Notes: generated by a model not told the origin, from the sequence alone. A stretch of 64,000 nt of DNA from Brumimicrobium sp035497735 (GCA_035497735.1 DATJCX010000058.1:62001-126000); one strand, 5' to 3'. Counted from the first letter of the stretch, positions 45,262 to 54,403 are shown. Numbers and translations: made by a program.

Positions 45262-45998
45262 TATAGAGATTCATTGGTTTAGTTGAGTAATCGGTAGTTT
45301 ACTTCTTGATTTGGTAATACGACGATTAATCAGGTATTTAAATAAGAGGGAAAAGATACAAATTTTATTCTAAACTAACAGAATTTGGGTGATAAAATGT
45401 TTTTATCAGCATGTACGTCTTGGTCGCTTACTTGGTCGCTGATATTAGAGTCGCTTTGTTAATGCGTTGAATAATAACGGTGTTATCTTGGTCGCTCATC
45501 TGTGCATATTTGGAATTATCTTCAAATAATATTTGATGACTTAATTTAAAATAGAACAAACGGATTTAATTGAATAGGAACTATCTTAAAAAGCATTTTA
45601 TTTTGTAATTTAAGAAGTTAAATTAATATCGATAGCATCAAACATAATTAATCCTTTGCCACTTAATTTAAAACTTATATATTGGTCTCGATTTAGGTGG
45701 TTAGGTTAGGTTTATAAGAGGGAATCGGACGCTCGTTTGTTCCCTTTTTTGTTTTTAATCAGTTTTTACTTTTCTTAGTATGTAGTGTCACCATAAATTA
45801 TATCAAGCACTTCTATTGATGCATTGCCTATATCCGTATGAATAACAGAATTGGTTGAATCTATATAAGCTCTGAGGTATTCTTTTGTTACCAGAGTGGA
45901 ATGTTATAGAACCTGTTTTTCAGATAGATAGGGTAAGCACTCATGCAATATGTTTAGTGCCTGGAACGTTGAAGTCTTGGTAAGAATCAAAAAAAGGC
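45262..45998. other. 737-base intergenic region at the right side of the island
   Basis: It holds the upstream region of the restriction gene, with CTTGGTCGCT three times and a near-consensus -7 box TATCTTTT at 45351-45358 on the reverse strand. A weak terminator-like hairpin (AGGGAA/TTCCCT, about 45719-45745, with a T run) follows. A possible decayed coding stretch lies on the reverse strand at about 45,780-45,990. No intact gene is present. Confidence 0.5.
45419..45496. repeat. three direct repeats of CTTGGTCGCT upstream of the restriction gene
   Basis: Copies are at 45419-45428, 45431-45440 and 45487-45496; a partial AGTCGCT lies between. They are 160-235 bases ahead of the restriction-modification start and may be binding sites of a regulator. 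Confidence 0.55.
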
Positions 45999-46721
45999 AT
46001 GAATAAATTAAGCTTGTTTACTCTAGTTATTGGAATGTTTATTTCGTTGGGTGGTGAGGCTCAAAATTTGAATGAAATAGGAATTGGTTTAACAACCGAT
46101 TCAGATCATCGATTGTTTTTGAATTATAAATTAGCCCTAAAGGAAAAGCGCTCTATAAATTTTAGACTTTCCCAAGGTTGGGATATTAGAGAAAGTCTTT
46201 GGGACCGTAGGTTTTACCACTCAACCTCAGAGATTTACTTTGAGGAATCTAACTTAACTCAACGAGATTTGCAAACTAGACTAACCATTGGACCAGAGTT
46301 CCAAATTGGAGAGTCAAATTTCAGTTGGGCTGTTGAAGGAATACTGGGCTACCTAGCACAAAGCGAGAAGGTTAGAGAAAACACATATGAGGCCTTCTAT
46401 AATAATGCCTCTCCACATAATATGTCGTATCTTCATCCTCCGGTTAAAAGTGAGATAACAATTGATAATAAAAGAGAATATTTGGTCACAGGAGTTCAAG
46501 GTAGAATATCTCTAAAAGCTATGGCAACAGAAAGGCTTGGAATAAAGCTTTTTGGTGAAATAGGGATGGATTATATTATTGAACTTACAGACATTCAAAA
46601 GTACCCTAAAGAAGCCGAACCTGTCCCAGAGCCTAATGAAAATGTTGTTCATTTTGAGATGCCTAGAGATTATTTGATTCCTCAATTTAGAATAGGTGCT
46701 ACTATTTATTTTGCCCACTAG
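45999..46721 (+). CDS. secreted hypothetical protein, likely beta-barrel
   Basis: The product has 240 residues with a signal peptide (KLSLFTLVIGMFISLGGEAQ). The mature part has alternating strands (HRLFLNYKLAL, RSINFRLSQGWDI, LTIGPEFQIGESNFSWAVEG) and ends in FRIGATIYFAH, an aromatic-rich last strand. This fits an outer-membrane barrel of about 8-10 strands. No family is recognised. It lies alone between the island and tRNA-Gln and may be core or cargo. A 9-bp perfect hairpin (46739-46761) follows the stop by 17 bases. Confidence 0.6.
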   Translation: MNKLSLFTLVIGMFISLGGEAQNLNEIGIGLTTDSDHRLFLNYKLALKEKRSINFRLSQGWDIRESLWDRRFYHSTSEIYFEESNLTQRDLQTRLTIGPEFQIGESNFSWAVEGILGYLAQSEKVRENTYEAFYNNASPHNMSYLHPPVKSEITIDNKREYLVTGVQGRISLKAMATERLGIKLFGEIGMDYIIELTDIQKYPKEAEPVPEPNENVVHFEMPRDYLIPQFRIGATIYFAH

Positions 46722-46918
46722 AAATTTGAAAAGTTTAATTGAAAGATAAAACATCTTTCAATAAGAGAGCAATAAGCGTAAGTTTGTTTCCCTTTATTTA
46801 TTATTATTCCAATGACACAAGAATATTTAAAATTGTTAACCGTTATACATTTGTTTCTTTAGTGAATCTCAAAAACATAAATGTCTATACAGATAGTAAC
46901 AATGGGCATCTAGATGTC

Positions 46919-46965
46919 ATTCGGTTAACAAAACTACAACAAATTCTTGTTAACCGAATTGTTGT
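46919..46965. other. two overlapping, mutually exclusive hairpins
   Basis: ATTCGGTTAACAA (46919-46931) pairs perfectly with TTGTTAACCGAAT (46947-46959). A second pairing, ACAACAAATTC (46936-46946) with GAATTGTTGT (46956-46965), uses the loop and part of the right arm of the first. It lies in a gene-free gap between the barrel gene and tRNA-Gln. Confidence 0.6.
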
Positions 46966-47050
46966 AATTTTCTTTGTTATTTGATGATGTTTGATGCTAT
47001 TCTAAGAAATGGTTAAATCACGCAAACCATTATATTTGGTGGTATTTAAT

Positions 47051-47079
47051 GAAAAAAGCCTCTCGAATGAGAGGCTTTT
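47051..47079 (-). terminator. terminator of the tRNA-Gln transcript
   Basis: An 11-bp stem, AAAAGCCTCTC (47054-47064) with GAGAGGCTTTT (47069-47079), has a 4-base loop. On the reverse strand it ends in six T and begins 3 bases after the tRNA. Confidence 0.9.
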
Positions 47080-47082
47080 AGT

Positions 47083-47154
47083 TGTCCCACTAGGGCTCGA
47101 ACCTAGACTCTTCTGGACCAAAACCAGACGTGTTGCCAGTTACACCATGGGACA
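47083..47154 (-). tRNA. tRNA-Gln (anticodon TTG)
   Basis: The 72-base cloverleaf is complete. The acceptor stem TGTCCCA pairs with TGGGACA. The anticodon stem TCTGG/CCAGA encloses the loop TTTTGGT with anticodon TTG, and the T-arm GGTTCGAGCC is standard. CCA is not encoded. The island lies on the 3' side of this gene, a common place for integration, though no repeated 3' end was found. Confidence 0.95.
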
Positions 47155-47204
47155 GTTTCACAACGTTCCCTCAACAACAAGTTGTATCAACGTGATTGAG
47201 CGTG

Positions 47205-47212
47205 CAAATATA
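47205..47212 (-). promoter_or_regulatory. -7 promoter element for tRNA-Gln
   Basis: On the reverse strand it reads TATATTTG, an exact TAnnTTTG, about 50 bases ahead of the mature tRNA. Confidence 0.6.
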
Positions 47213-47337
47213 AACAGTTTATTTTAATCTACAAACAAAAATTCAATAATTTTTATTCCTCTAATTCACATAAAACTCAATTTCACACACTACCCACACA
47301 TTCCCAAACACTTAGAACCTTTCTTAATTTGAAAACA

Positions 47338-49776
47338 TTAATTCTTCTTTGTTAAGAAGAAGTCAATCTTGTAATAAAAGATAGGTAAAAAACCTAGTTG
47401 GTAACGTTCCGCTATCGGTTCCTTAGAAGGATCAGTTAAGCTTGGAGCGTAACTCAATGCTAGAATATTCTTCGTATTTAAAATATTCACCAAGTCTAAG
47501 CCTATCTCATGCGTAACTTTCTTCGCATTGTAACGATACGTTATCTTCAAGTCTAATCGAAGGTAGTCTTTAAACTGTCTTGTGTTGAACAATGAGTCTT
47601 TATAAACCAACTCATGCTGTATTTCTGATTGTTCCACATCCACGTACCCATATCTTCTCCCACCTGCAGCAGTAAACTTAAGACCTGCAGAAATCATACT
47701 CTTGGCGTTGATTTTAAACTCTTTTCCAACAAGTGCGTTTGCTGCATAATTTCCGTTAAAGTCAGTATCTCTTTCAATACCATCACTTCCTTTGTACTTT
47801 GCTTGAAACAATGAACCGGTAACTAAAAAGAAGAAGGATTTGTCAAAATGCTTTTGAACAGTTACCTCAACTCCATAGTTCTGACCTGTTCCTTCATTCA
47901 CCAACTTCGTTGGATAGAATCTTTGGAAACCTGCTCCTTGATTTATCATACTAAAAGCAGTTGGAGTAATTTCTACTGGAATATTGTATAAGTATTGATA
48001 GTAAACCTCCCCTTTTACAGATAGTGCATTCTTAAAATTCTTTTGATACCCGATAGCATTGTGAATACTACGAATAAAGTCCATGTTTTTATTAATCGCT
48101 CTTAAATCTCCTACCTCATCCTGTTGTAAGTAAGTATATTGATACAATGGTTGAGATTGAGAATGCATCCCCGCTCCTGCTGTTAGAATGTGACCACCAT
48201 TCATATTATACTGCCAACCTAAACGTGGTTCGGCGTAACTCCAACTATTACTCAAAGAGAAGTACTGACTATGTAAACCAGCTGTAAAATCCATTTTATC
48301 ATTGACTTTCCATTTATACTGTAAGAAAGGTTGAACCATTCCGCTAAAGCCTTTGTAATCAAAACGCTGCTGAAAATATGTATGTGTAACATCAAGTGCC
48401 GTATCATTCATCGCGATGTAGTATCCATCAAGATTGATTCCCGCTCTTAGAATATGATTCTTATTGAATTTATGATTTACACTAGCATATAATGAAGTCT
48501 TATACGTTTCAAAAACATATCCCATCAATGGATAAATAGAATCTGTTCTAAACTGGTAGCTTGGTGTTCCATCAGAATAAAGAGTGTCAACACCTCTAAT
48601 CAGGAAATTGTGGTGGGAATTTTGATTGTCATAAGACTGTGCAACTGTTGCTCTAAAGAAAGTTTTCTGAGATAATGGTTGCTTATAAGTAACTCCTGCT
48701 ATCGCCATCGAAGTACGGAAATATTGGTCCCTATCTCCTTCCCCAAAAGCTTCTTCTGTAAATTCCTTTTGCTCAGAAATCATAATGTCAATCGTGGAAG
48801 CTCCACCAATTCCGAACACACCAATATGTCCGCCATTCTTCAGTGGAAAGTTCAATTTAAAAGCACCATCTCCATAAGTTGGGACAGCATCGGTACCAAT
48901 TCGAATATTCATTGCCTGAAATATACTCAATGTACTATATCGGGCCATTACTAGGTAACTAGAGCGCTTTTCACGACTGATTGGACCTTCGGCCATTACT
49001 TCTGTTCCTAAGAAACCAAATTGACCTGTAAATTCATGTCGATCTGTATTTCCATTTCTTAACTTAAGATCAAACACAGCTGAAATTGAGTTCCCGTAAT
49101 CCGCTGGAAATGCAGACATAAAAAAGTCCGAATTGGCTAAGATTTTATTGTTCAGAATAGCTACAGGTCCACCTGTTGAACCAGAAGTTGCAAAGTGGTT
49201 TGGATTCGGCATATCAACACCTTCTACTTTCCATAGTAAACCAATTGGAGAATTCCCTCGAACAACGATATCGTTTCGGGAATCATCCGCTCCTTGAACT
49301 CCCGCAAAGTTACTCGCCATACGCGCGGGGTCTCCACGAGAACCAGCATATCTATTCGTTTCTTCAACGCTAAATTGACGAGCGGAAACAGTCGCCATCT
49401 CATTGTTGACCTCTCCTTGCTTTCTACCAACAACGCTCACTTCTTCAGCCGTCATGATGTCTTCATGCAATTCAACGTTCACAACACTTTCCTTTCCAGA
49501 GTTAATCTCTACTGTTTGCTCCGTTCTTAAGTAAGAAGTGTAGCTAGCAACTAAAGAATATTTCCCAATAGGAACCTCATTAAAATAGTACAAACCATAG
49601 CTATCTGAAGCACTGTTTAATACAACAGATGAGTCTGTAGATATAAGCGTTAACCTCGCTCCAACTAATGGAAACTGAAGTTCAGCATCGATAACACTTC
49701 CCTTCAATGTTTGCGTAATTTGTCCAATTGAGCTAAAACTAATTGCCAATAGAAACAGGAGTAGAAATTTCTTCAT
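47338..49776 (-). CDS. TonB-dependent outer-membrane receptor with carboxypeptidase-like N-domain
   Basis: This outer-membrane active transporter has 812 residues. A signal peptide (about 1-18) is followed by a CarboxypepD_reg-like beta-sandwich (about 20-105; LKGSVIDAELQFPLVGARLT). The plug domain (about 130-240) has NDIVVRGNSPIGLLWKVEG. The rest is a 22-strand barrel ending FFLTKKN. The NPNHFATSGSTGGPVAILNN segment is typical of a Bacteroidota receptor group with no known ligand. No SusD partner is adjacent. The peptide-binding lipoprotein gene upstream on the same strand (34 bases away) may share its transcript and hints at a peptide ligand, though weakly. Confidence 0.85.
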   Translation of the reverse strand: MKKFLLLFLLAISFSSIGQITQTLKGSVIDAELQFPLVGARLTLISTDSSVVLNSASDSYGLYYFNEVPIGKYSLVASYTSYLRTEQTVEINSGKESVVNVELHEDIMTAEEVSVVGRKQGEVNNEMATVSARQFSVEETNRYAGSRGDPARMASNFAGVQGADDSRNDIVVRGNSPIGLLWKVEGVDMPNPNHFATSGSTGGPVAILNNKILANSDFFMSAFPADYGNSISAVFDLKLRNGNTDRHEFTGQFGFLGTEVMAEGPISREKRSSYLVMARYSTLSIFQAMNIRIGTDAVPTYGDGAFKLNFPLKNGGHIGVFGIGGASTIDIMISEQKEFTEEAFGEGDRDQYFRTSMAIAGVTYKQPLSQKTFFRATVAQSYDNQNSHHNFLIRGVDTLYSDGTPSYQFRTDSIYPLMGYVFETYKTSLYASVNHKFNKNHILRAGINLDGYYIAMNDTALDVTHTYFQQRFDYKGFSGMVQPFLQYKWKVNDKMDFTAGLHSQYFSLSNSWSYAEPRLGWQYNMNGGHILTAGAGMHSQSQPLYQYTYLQQDEVGDLRAINKNMDFIRSIHNAIGYQKNFKNALSVKGEVYYQYLYNIPVEITPTAFSMINQGAGFQRFYPTKLVNEGTGQNYGVEVTVQKHFDKSFFFLVTGSLFQAKYKGSDGIERDTDFNGNYAANALVGKEFKINAKSMISAGLKFTAAGGRRYGYVDVEQSEIQHELVYKDSLFNTRQFKDYLRLDLKITYRYNAKKVTHEIGLDLVNILNTKNILALSYAPSLTDPSKEPIAERYQLGFLPIFYYKIDFFLTKKN

Positions 49777-49810
49777 AAAGCGTATTTTTAAAAGTCTAAT
49801 GTAGTAATTT

Positions 49811-51577
49811 TTATAATTTAGAACGTTCCTCCCATTCTTTATTTGTCCATTCCTTTAAATATACTTCTTTAAAAGAATAGTAGTCCATCTGATTAAAATG
49901 AAGGTCTCTCACCTTTGAATAAACAATTTTAATAGTCTCTTCATACCAAAGGATTATATACGGTGCATCTTCCATTAATATACGTTCTGCTACTGCATAA
50001 TATTCATATTGTTCAACAATATCCTTTGCGGATCTTGCATCGTCTAAAGCTTGATCAAAACGAGGGTTGCTATATCTAGAATAATTCGTGTGTCTTGCTT
50101 TGTGAGATGCATCCGGAATACTCTTACTGTAAGCTTGGTTTAGGAAGTTTTCAGGACTATAATAATCTGCATACCATGAAGTTTTATACAGAGCTCCTTC
50201 ACCTTCTTCTTGATCGGAAATTAAATCTTGAAAAGACATTCCATCCAAGGAAACGTTTATGTTTAAGATATTACGCAATTGATTGGCAATTTCATCAGCA
50301 ACCAATGGGTGAATAGAGTTATTAGAAAACTTGATACTGAATTCGGGAAAACCTTTACCATCAGGGTAACCCGCTTGTGCTAAAAGTTTCCTAGCCAAGT
50401 CTGGCTGATAATTATAACCATATGATTGAGTCGCTTTTGAATCATACCCATTAAAAGCATCAGGTGGGATAATTCCTCTAACACCAGCACTATAAGCTTG
50501 ATTATGTAATACATTTTGCACAATCGCCTCCCTATCAATGGCGTAATTAATTGCTTTTCTAACTCTTACATCTTGGAAAATCTCCTTCTCTAAATTAAAC
50601 TGATAAAATTGCGTAGCCAACAAAGGCTTTCTAACGAGAATAAGATTGGGAGGTGTACCGTTAAATTCATCGATTTTTCCTTCACCGAGCATGGCACTAA
50701 CTTCTTGTGGTGATAATCCCTCTACCATACAAAGTTCACCGTTCTCAAACATTTCCAACTGTGGAGTAGTATTTTCAATTACCTTAAAAATTAAACTATC
50801 CAAATAAGGTAATTTATTTCCTACTTTATCTTTTTGATAATAGTATTCGTTTTTCGTTAGTATAATATTGTTTAAACCGTTGACTTCTTGATATCCGCTA
50901 AACTTAAAGGGTCCCGTTCCAATTAAATCCGTTTCGTATCCCGCTTCTTGAATTTTTTTTGAGACAATACGAGCCTGAGTTTGAGCTAACTTTTCAGGTA
51001 AATTATTGTCTCTTTCTAGCAATTCAAAAGTGATCGTATTTCCATGAAAACTCAAACCCTCAATCGAAGTTGTACTCTTGTTATAAAAATCGTCAGCACC
51101 TTTCAAAATATCTTTATAAATAGACATATATGCGTAAGAAGCCTTGTTATTTAATGGAGAACAAGCCAATTCTATACTATAAATGACATCTTCTGGTGTT
51201 AATTTCAGCCTTTCTGGGAATTGAGGATGCGGATGAAAGTATACGTCGTCTCTTAAATGAAAATGAATCGTCTTTCCGTCCTCAGATACTTCCCAACTAG
51301 ATGCTAAACCTGGGATAACTTTTAAGGTTATTGGATCTAAATGTACCAAACCCTCGTATATCTGATTAAGCAACAATGAAGAGTAGTAATCGACAACATT
51401 TCGAACAGCAAAAGTTGCTGGCTCAGTAGTTATAGCAAGACTTAAGGTTCCACCGCTATATTTGAAATTCTTACCTTGTCCATTCCGGTTACATGAAGTT
51501 GAAGCCAAATAAAAAACTGCAAAAATAAAGAAAGGTAGAAGTATGTATTTGGTACTTGACCAAGTTAGTAAGCGCAT
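49811..51577 (-). CDS. peptide ABC-transporter substrate-binding lipoprotein (SBP family 5)
   Basis: The product has 588 residues with a lipoprotein signal (LPFFIFAVFYLASTSC, Cys at 29). The family-5 extracellular solute-binding fold is clear: LSLAITTEPATF, ASSWEVSEDGKTIHFHLRDD, YSIELACSPLNN, VRKAINYAIDREAIV, ARKLLAQAGYPDGKGFPEF and DAPYIILWYEE. By family it binds oligopeptides or similar solutes. No permease or ATPase genes are next to it, so it may serve a transporter encoded elsewhere. It is divergent from the gene at 51755. Confidence 0.88.
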   Translation of the reverse strand: MRLLTWSSTKYILLPFFIFAVFYLASTSCNRNGQGKNFKYSGGTLSLAITTEPATFAVRNVVDYYSSLLLNQIYEGLVHLDPITLKVIPGLASSWEVSEDGKTIHFHLRDDVYFHPHPQFPERLKLTPEDVIYSIELACSPLNNKASYAYMSIYKDILKGADDFYNKSTTSIEGLSFHGNTITFELLERDNNLPEKLAQTQARIVSKKIQEAGYETDLIGTGPFKFSGYQEVNGLNNIILTKNEYYYQKDKVGNKLPYLDSLIFKVIENTTPQLEMFENGELCMVEGLSPQEVSAMLGEGKIDEFNGTPPNLILVRKPLLATQFYQFNLEKEIFQDVRVRKAINYAIDREAIVQNVLHNQAYSAGVRGIIPPDAFNGYDSKATQSYGYNYQPDLARKLLAQAGYPDGKGFPEFSIKFSNNSIHPLVADEIANQLRNILNINVSLDGMSFQDLISDQEEGEGALYKTSWYADYYSPENFLNQAYSKSIPDASHKARHTNYSRYSNPRFDQALDDARSAKDIVEQYEYYAVAERILMEDAPYIILWYEETIKIVYSKVRDLHFNQMDYYSFKEVYLKEWTNKEWEERSKL

Positions 51578-51713
51578 AGTATTTGTATTAATTCAGTCGA
51601 GAAAGTTAATGATTTTTCTGATATTTGATACTCTTTTACACATATAATTCTTAACTTACTAAGCAATTAAATTAAATATTTGCTATTATATTGCTTTTTT
51701 TCATAAATAACTT

Positions 51714-51721
51714 TAATTTTG
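51714..51721 (+). promoter_or_regulatory. -7 promoter element that decides the start of the 51755 gene
   Basis: TAATTTTG matches TAnnTTTG, with a TTG 20 bases upstream (51691-51693) as the -33 box. It overlaps the TTG at 51719 that would otherwise be a possible start, so translation must begin later, at the ATG at 51755. Confidence 0.65.
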
Positions 51722-51754
51722 TCATCTACTAATAACTTAGTATCACTATACAGC

Positions 51755-52552
51755 ATGAGAACATTATTATTTATACTTCTATCATTTTTAGTCACTTCCA
51801 ACTTAAAGGCTAGTCTTTCTATTGAAGGAAGCTACCAAGGAAAGAACCTATACATTCAGAACCCTTCAAGTGAAGACGGCTTTGGATTTTGCGTCACTAA
51901 GGTAACCGTTAACAATAACGTTTTACCAGGAGATTTAGGAAGAAGTGCTTTCGAAATTGATTTTTCAGTCTTTAATGTAAAGATAGGAGACAATATCTTT
52001 ATCGTTATCGAACATGAAGGTGGTTGTACGCCAAAAATCTTAAACCCTGAAGTTCTATTACCAAAATCAACGTTTGAAGTTACAACTATTGACGTGACTA
52101 AAAACGGTTCTGTGAAATGGACGACAACAAACGAACAAGGACAATTGCCATATGTTATTGAACAATACAGATGGAGCAAATGGGTAAGCGCAGGTGTAGT
52201 TGCTGGAACTGGTGAAAACGGTCCAAACGACTACGAATTTAAAATTATTCCTCACTCAGGAAAAAACATCATTAGAGTAGCTCAAAAAGATCATTCAGGA
52301 AACAAAAGAGTTTCAGAAGAAATTGAGTTTGAATCTGATTTAATTGAAGTTAAAATGTATCCAACAAAGGTTAAAACAGACATTCACTTTACAGCAAATG
52401 ACGAACCTATTGAAACGAAATACGAAGTATATGATGCTTACGGAAACATCGTTAAAAAAGGATTTTCTTCCTCAGTGAATTGTACTAACCTAAGAAAAGG
52501 AGCTTATTATATCAACTTCGATAATAAGAATGAAAAGTTCATTAAGAACTAA
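51755..52552 (+). CDS. secreted protein with type IX-like C-terminal sorting domain
   Basis: The product has 265 residues from the ATG at 51755, which opens a good signal peptide (MRTLLFILLSFLVTSNLKA). An earlier in-frame TTG lies inside the promoter. The mature region is a beta-rich domain (about 25-110) with two Cys residues, then a fibronectin-like segment (KNGSVKWTTTNEQGQ). The last 70 residues (MYPTKVKTDIHFTANDEP, KYEVYDAYGNIVKKGF, LRKGAYYINF) form a Por secretion tail. It is therefore likely exported by the type IX system. The function is not known. Confidence 0.7.
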   Translation: MRTLLFILLSFLVTSNLKASLSIEGSYQGKNLYIQNPSSEDGFGFCVTKVTVNNNVLPGDLGRSAFEIDFSVFNVKIGDNIFIVIEHEGGCTPKILNPEVLLPKSTFEVTTIDVTKNGSVKWTTTNEQGQLPYVIEQYRWSKWVSAGVVAGTGENGPNDYEFKIIPHSGKNIIRVAQKDHSGNKRVSEEIEFESDLIEVKMYPTKVKTDIHFTANDEPIETKYEVYDAYGNIVKKGFSSSVNCTNLRKGAYYINFDNKNEKFIKN

Positions 52553-52587
52553 TCCCTATTTATTTTCTATTAAACAATTAACTTTAG

Positions 52588-52989
52588 ATGAACAAGATTG
52601 AGCATATTGGTATTGCAGTAAAGAACATAGAGGAATCTATCAGGATTTATGAACAACTACTTAAGACAAAATGCTACAAAATTGAAGAAGTAAAGTCTGA
52701 AGGAGTGAAAACCGCTTTCTTTAAAATAGGTGAATCAAAAATCGAACTTTTAGAAGCAACCAACCCAGAGAGTCCAATCGCTAAATTCATCGATAAAAGA
52801 GGAATGGGAATGCATCATATCGCTTTCGACGTTACCGATATTGAAGCGGAAATCGAAAGATTAGAAAAGGAGGGTTTTCAATTGATTCAGAAATCTCCGA
52901 AAGATGGTGCCGACAATAAGTTAATAGCTTTTCTTCATCCAAAGAGCACTTCTGGTGTACTTTGGGAATTATGCCAAGAGAAAGCTTAG
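52588..52989 (+). CDS. mce: methylmalonyl-CoA epimerase
   Basis: This cytoplasmic VOC-fold enzyme has 133 residues and interconverts (2R)- and (2S)-methylmalonyl-CoA, linking propionyl-CoA to succinyl-CoA. Metal ligands fall at H6 (EHIGIAV), a His at 76-77 (MHHIAFD) and E127 (LWELCQ). Length and motifs match the family. The 3' end overlaps the end of the convergent HAD gene by 21 bases. The biotin carrier at 588 may serve the same propionyl-CoA route, by inference. Confidence 0.93.
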   Translation: MNKIEHIGIAVKNIEESIRIYEQLLKTKCYKIEEVKSEGVKTAFFKIGESKIELLEATNPESPIAKFIDKRGMGMHHIAFDVTDIEAEIERLEKEGFQLIQKSPKDGADNKLIAFLHPKSTSGVLWELCQEKA

Positions 52990-53595
52990 CAAATTAATTA
53001 CATCCGTATTTTTAACGTCTAAATGTAACGCCTGCAATCCTGCTTGCTTGGCTCCTTCCACATGCTGCATTGTATCATCTATAAATAGCGTTTCCGAAGG
53101 GTTAAAACCTTCTAACTCACAAACCCTAAGAAAGGTTTCCGGATTGGGCTTGCGCATACCTAAATCACAACTGAAATAAACCTTATGGAAATAATCATCT
53201 AAAGATTTCAAGTTGTGAACCTTTTTAAGTTCCTTGTAGAAACTTTCTAAATGAATTGAATTCGTATTGCTTAAAAGTGCCGTGTTATACTTTTCCTTCA
53301 CAGCTAGCAAAAAATCCAATCGTTCTGAAGGCAAATCTAATAGCATCGCATTCCAAGCAGTTCTTATCGCCACTTCACTGACATAACTAGGCATCAAAGC
53401 TTTTATTTCTGCTAGAAATTCATCGCTAGATATTTCCCCGACTTCAATCTTATCAAATAATTCACTCTGTTGTGCTTGCGTGAATAATTCTTGAAAGTTT
53501 GACATCCCTATATCGACAAATGCTTGAATGGTCAAATGGTAGTCTATATTTACAAGCACTCCACCTAGATCGAAAATTACATTTTTTATCTGCAT
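52969..53595 (-). CDS. HAD-superfamily phosphatase (subfamily IA)
   Basis: The product has 208 residues. The nucleophile Asp 9 is in VIFDLGGVLVNID. The Thr/Ser motif is LLSNTNS near 114. The Lys motif lies near 150 (LGMRKPNPETFL), and the acidic motif is LFIDDTMQHVEGA near 177. The DLGG form of motif I is that of the YihX-like sugar-phosphate phosphatases. The substrate is not known. It is convergent with mce, overlapping 21 bases at the 3' ends. Confidence 0.88.
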   Translation of the reverse strand: MQIKNVIFDLGGVLVNIDYHLTIQAFVDIGMSNFQELFTQAQQSELFDKIEVGEISSDEFLAEIKALMPSYVSEVAIRTAWNAMLLDLPSERLDFLLAVKEKYNTALLSNTNSIHLESFYKELKKVHNLKSLDDYFHKVYFSCDLGMRKPNPETFLRVCELEGFNPSETLFIDDTMQHVEGAKQAGLQALHLDVKNTDVINLLSFLLA

Positions 53596-53601
53596 AGTCT
53601 A

Positions 53602-53637
53602 AAAATAAAAAGGCGTACATCAATGATGCACGCCTTA
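53602..53637 (-). terminator. terminator of the YceI gene
   Basis: AAGGCGT (53610-53616) pairs with ACGCCTT (53630-53636), with an inner CATC/GATG stem. On the reverse strand a T-rich run follows. Confidence 0.8.
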
Positions 53638-53658
53638 AATATCGAGATAATTTACGAA

Positions 53659-54288
53659 TTACTTCTTAACTAAAACAACGTTTACTTTGAATTTAACTTT
53701 TGAAGATACGCTTCCGTTTTCTGGAGCTTCAGGGTTTAATTGAGTACCTGGCATTTTTGCTTCTTCGAAATCGATTTCAAACTCACCTGTTAAAGATACA
53801 TTATCACCATCAAAAGTTGCCTTGATTGGAACTGTTCTTTCGATTGCTAAACCTAAAGCGTGAACTCTGATATTAGCCTCTTCAAAGTTTACACCCTCAA
53901 CAGCAACCTTAGTGATAGGGAATTCTTCAGTATTAAAGAAATCAGGGTCTTTTAAATGACCTTCCAACTTTGTTTTGTATGTTTCATCCTCAATATCTAA
54001 ATTATTGATAGTTGTCATGTCTACAACAAAACCACCACTGTAAACACCACCCTCTAGATGAAGTTCTCCTTCAGTAACTGAAATTGTACCGTTGTGAACA
54101 TTTCCGTCAGATTTTCCTCCAACCCAAGTACCGATCCATTCGATAGTTGATTCATCATTAACTAACTCATAATCCTGGAATGCTGCTTCCTCTTCAACTA
54201 CTTCTTCTACTACTTCAGCATCTGAAGAGCAGGCTGTAAAAGAAACCATCGCAGCAACAGCTAAGAAACCATAAAGTGCTTTTTTCAT
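53659..54288 (-). CDS. YceI-family lipoprotein
   Basis: The product has 209 residues and a lipoprotein signal with Cys 20 (MVSFTACSS). A short acidic linker precedes the YceI lipocalin-like barrel: DESTIEWIGTWVGGKSDGNV, then LEGHLKDPDFFNTEEFPITK, ending VKFKVNVVLVKK. The HLK(D/S)xDFFxxExxP block is the family signature. YceI proteins bind isoprenoid-type lipids in the envelope. The physiological role is unclear. It has its own promoter and terminator. Confidence 0.88.
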   Translation of the reverse strand: MKKALYGFLAVAAMVSFTACSSDAEVVEEVVEEEAAFQDYELVNDESTIEWIGTWVGGKSDGNVHNGTISVTEGELHLEGGVYSGGFVVDMTTINNLDIEDETYKTKLEGHLKDPDFFNTEEFPITKVAVEGVNFEEANIRVHALGLAIERTVPIKATFDGDNVSLTGEFEIDFEEAKMPGTQLNPEAPENGSVSSKVKFKVNVVLVKK

Positions 54289-54321
54289 TTTTAATTTAAT
54301 TTAAGAATTTTTAATATTTGA

Positions 54322-54329
54322 CAAAGATA
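54322..54329 (-). promoter_or_regulatory. -7 promoter element for the YceI gene
   Basis: On the reverse strand it reads TATCTTTG, an exact TAnnTTTG, 34 bases ahead of the ATG. Confidence 0.6.
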
Positions 54330-54403
54330 ATAAATTATAATTTGCAAGGTTGTTAAAAAGATATAAAGCTTTTTCGAAAATTCTTTATAACTTCGTAGAT
54401 TGT

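Noticed and set aside
46739..46984. 81-codon forward frame after the barrel gene
   Set aside because: It starts at a TTG inside a hairpin, crosses the overlapping hairpins at 46919, and its translation has no protein-like pattern.
47009..47227. 72-codon forward frame
   Set aside because: It is antisense across tRNA-Gln and its terminator, so it is an artefact.
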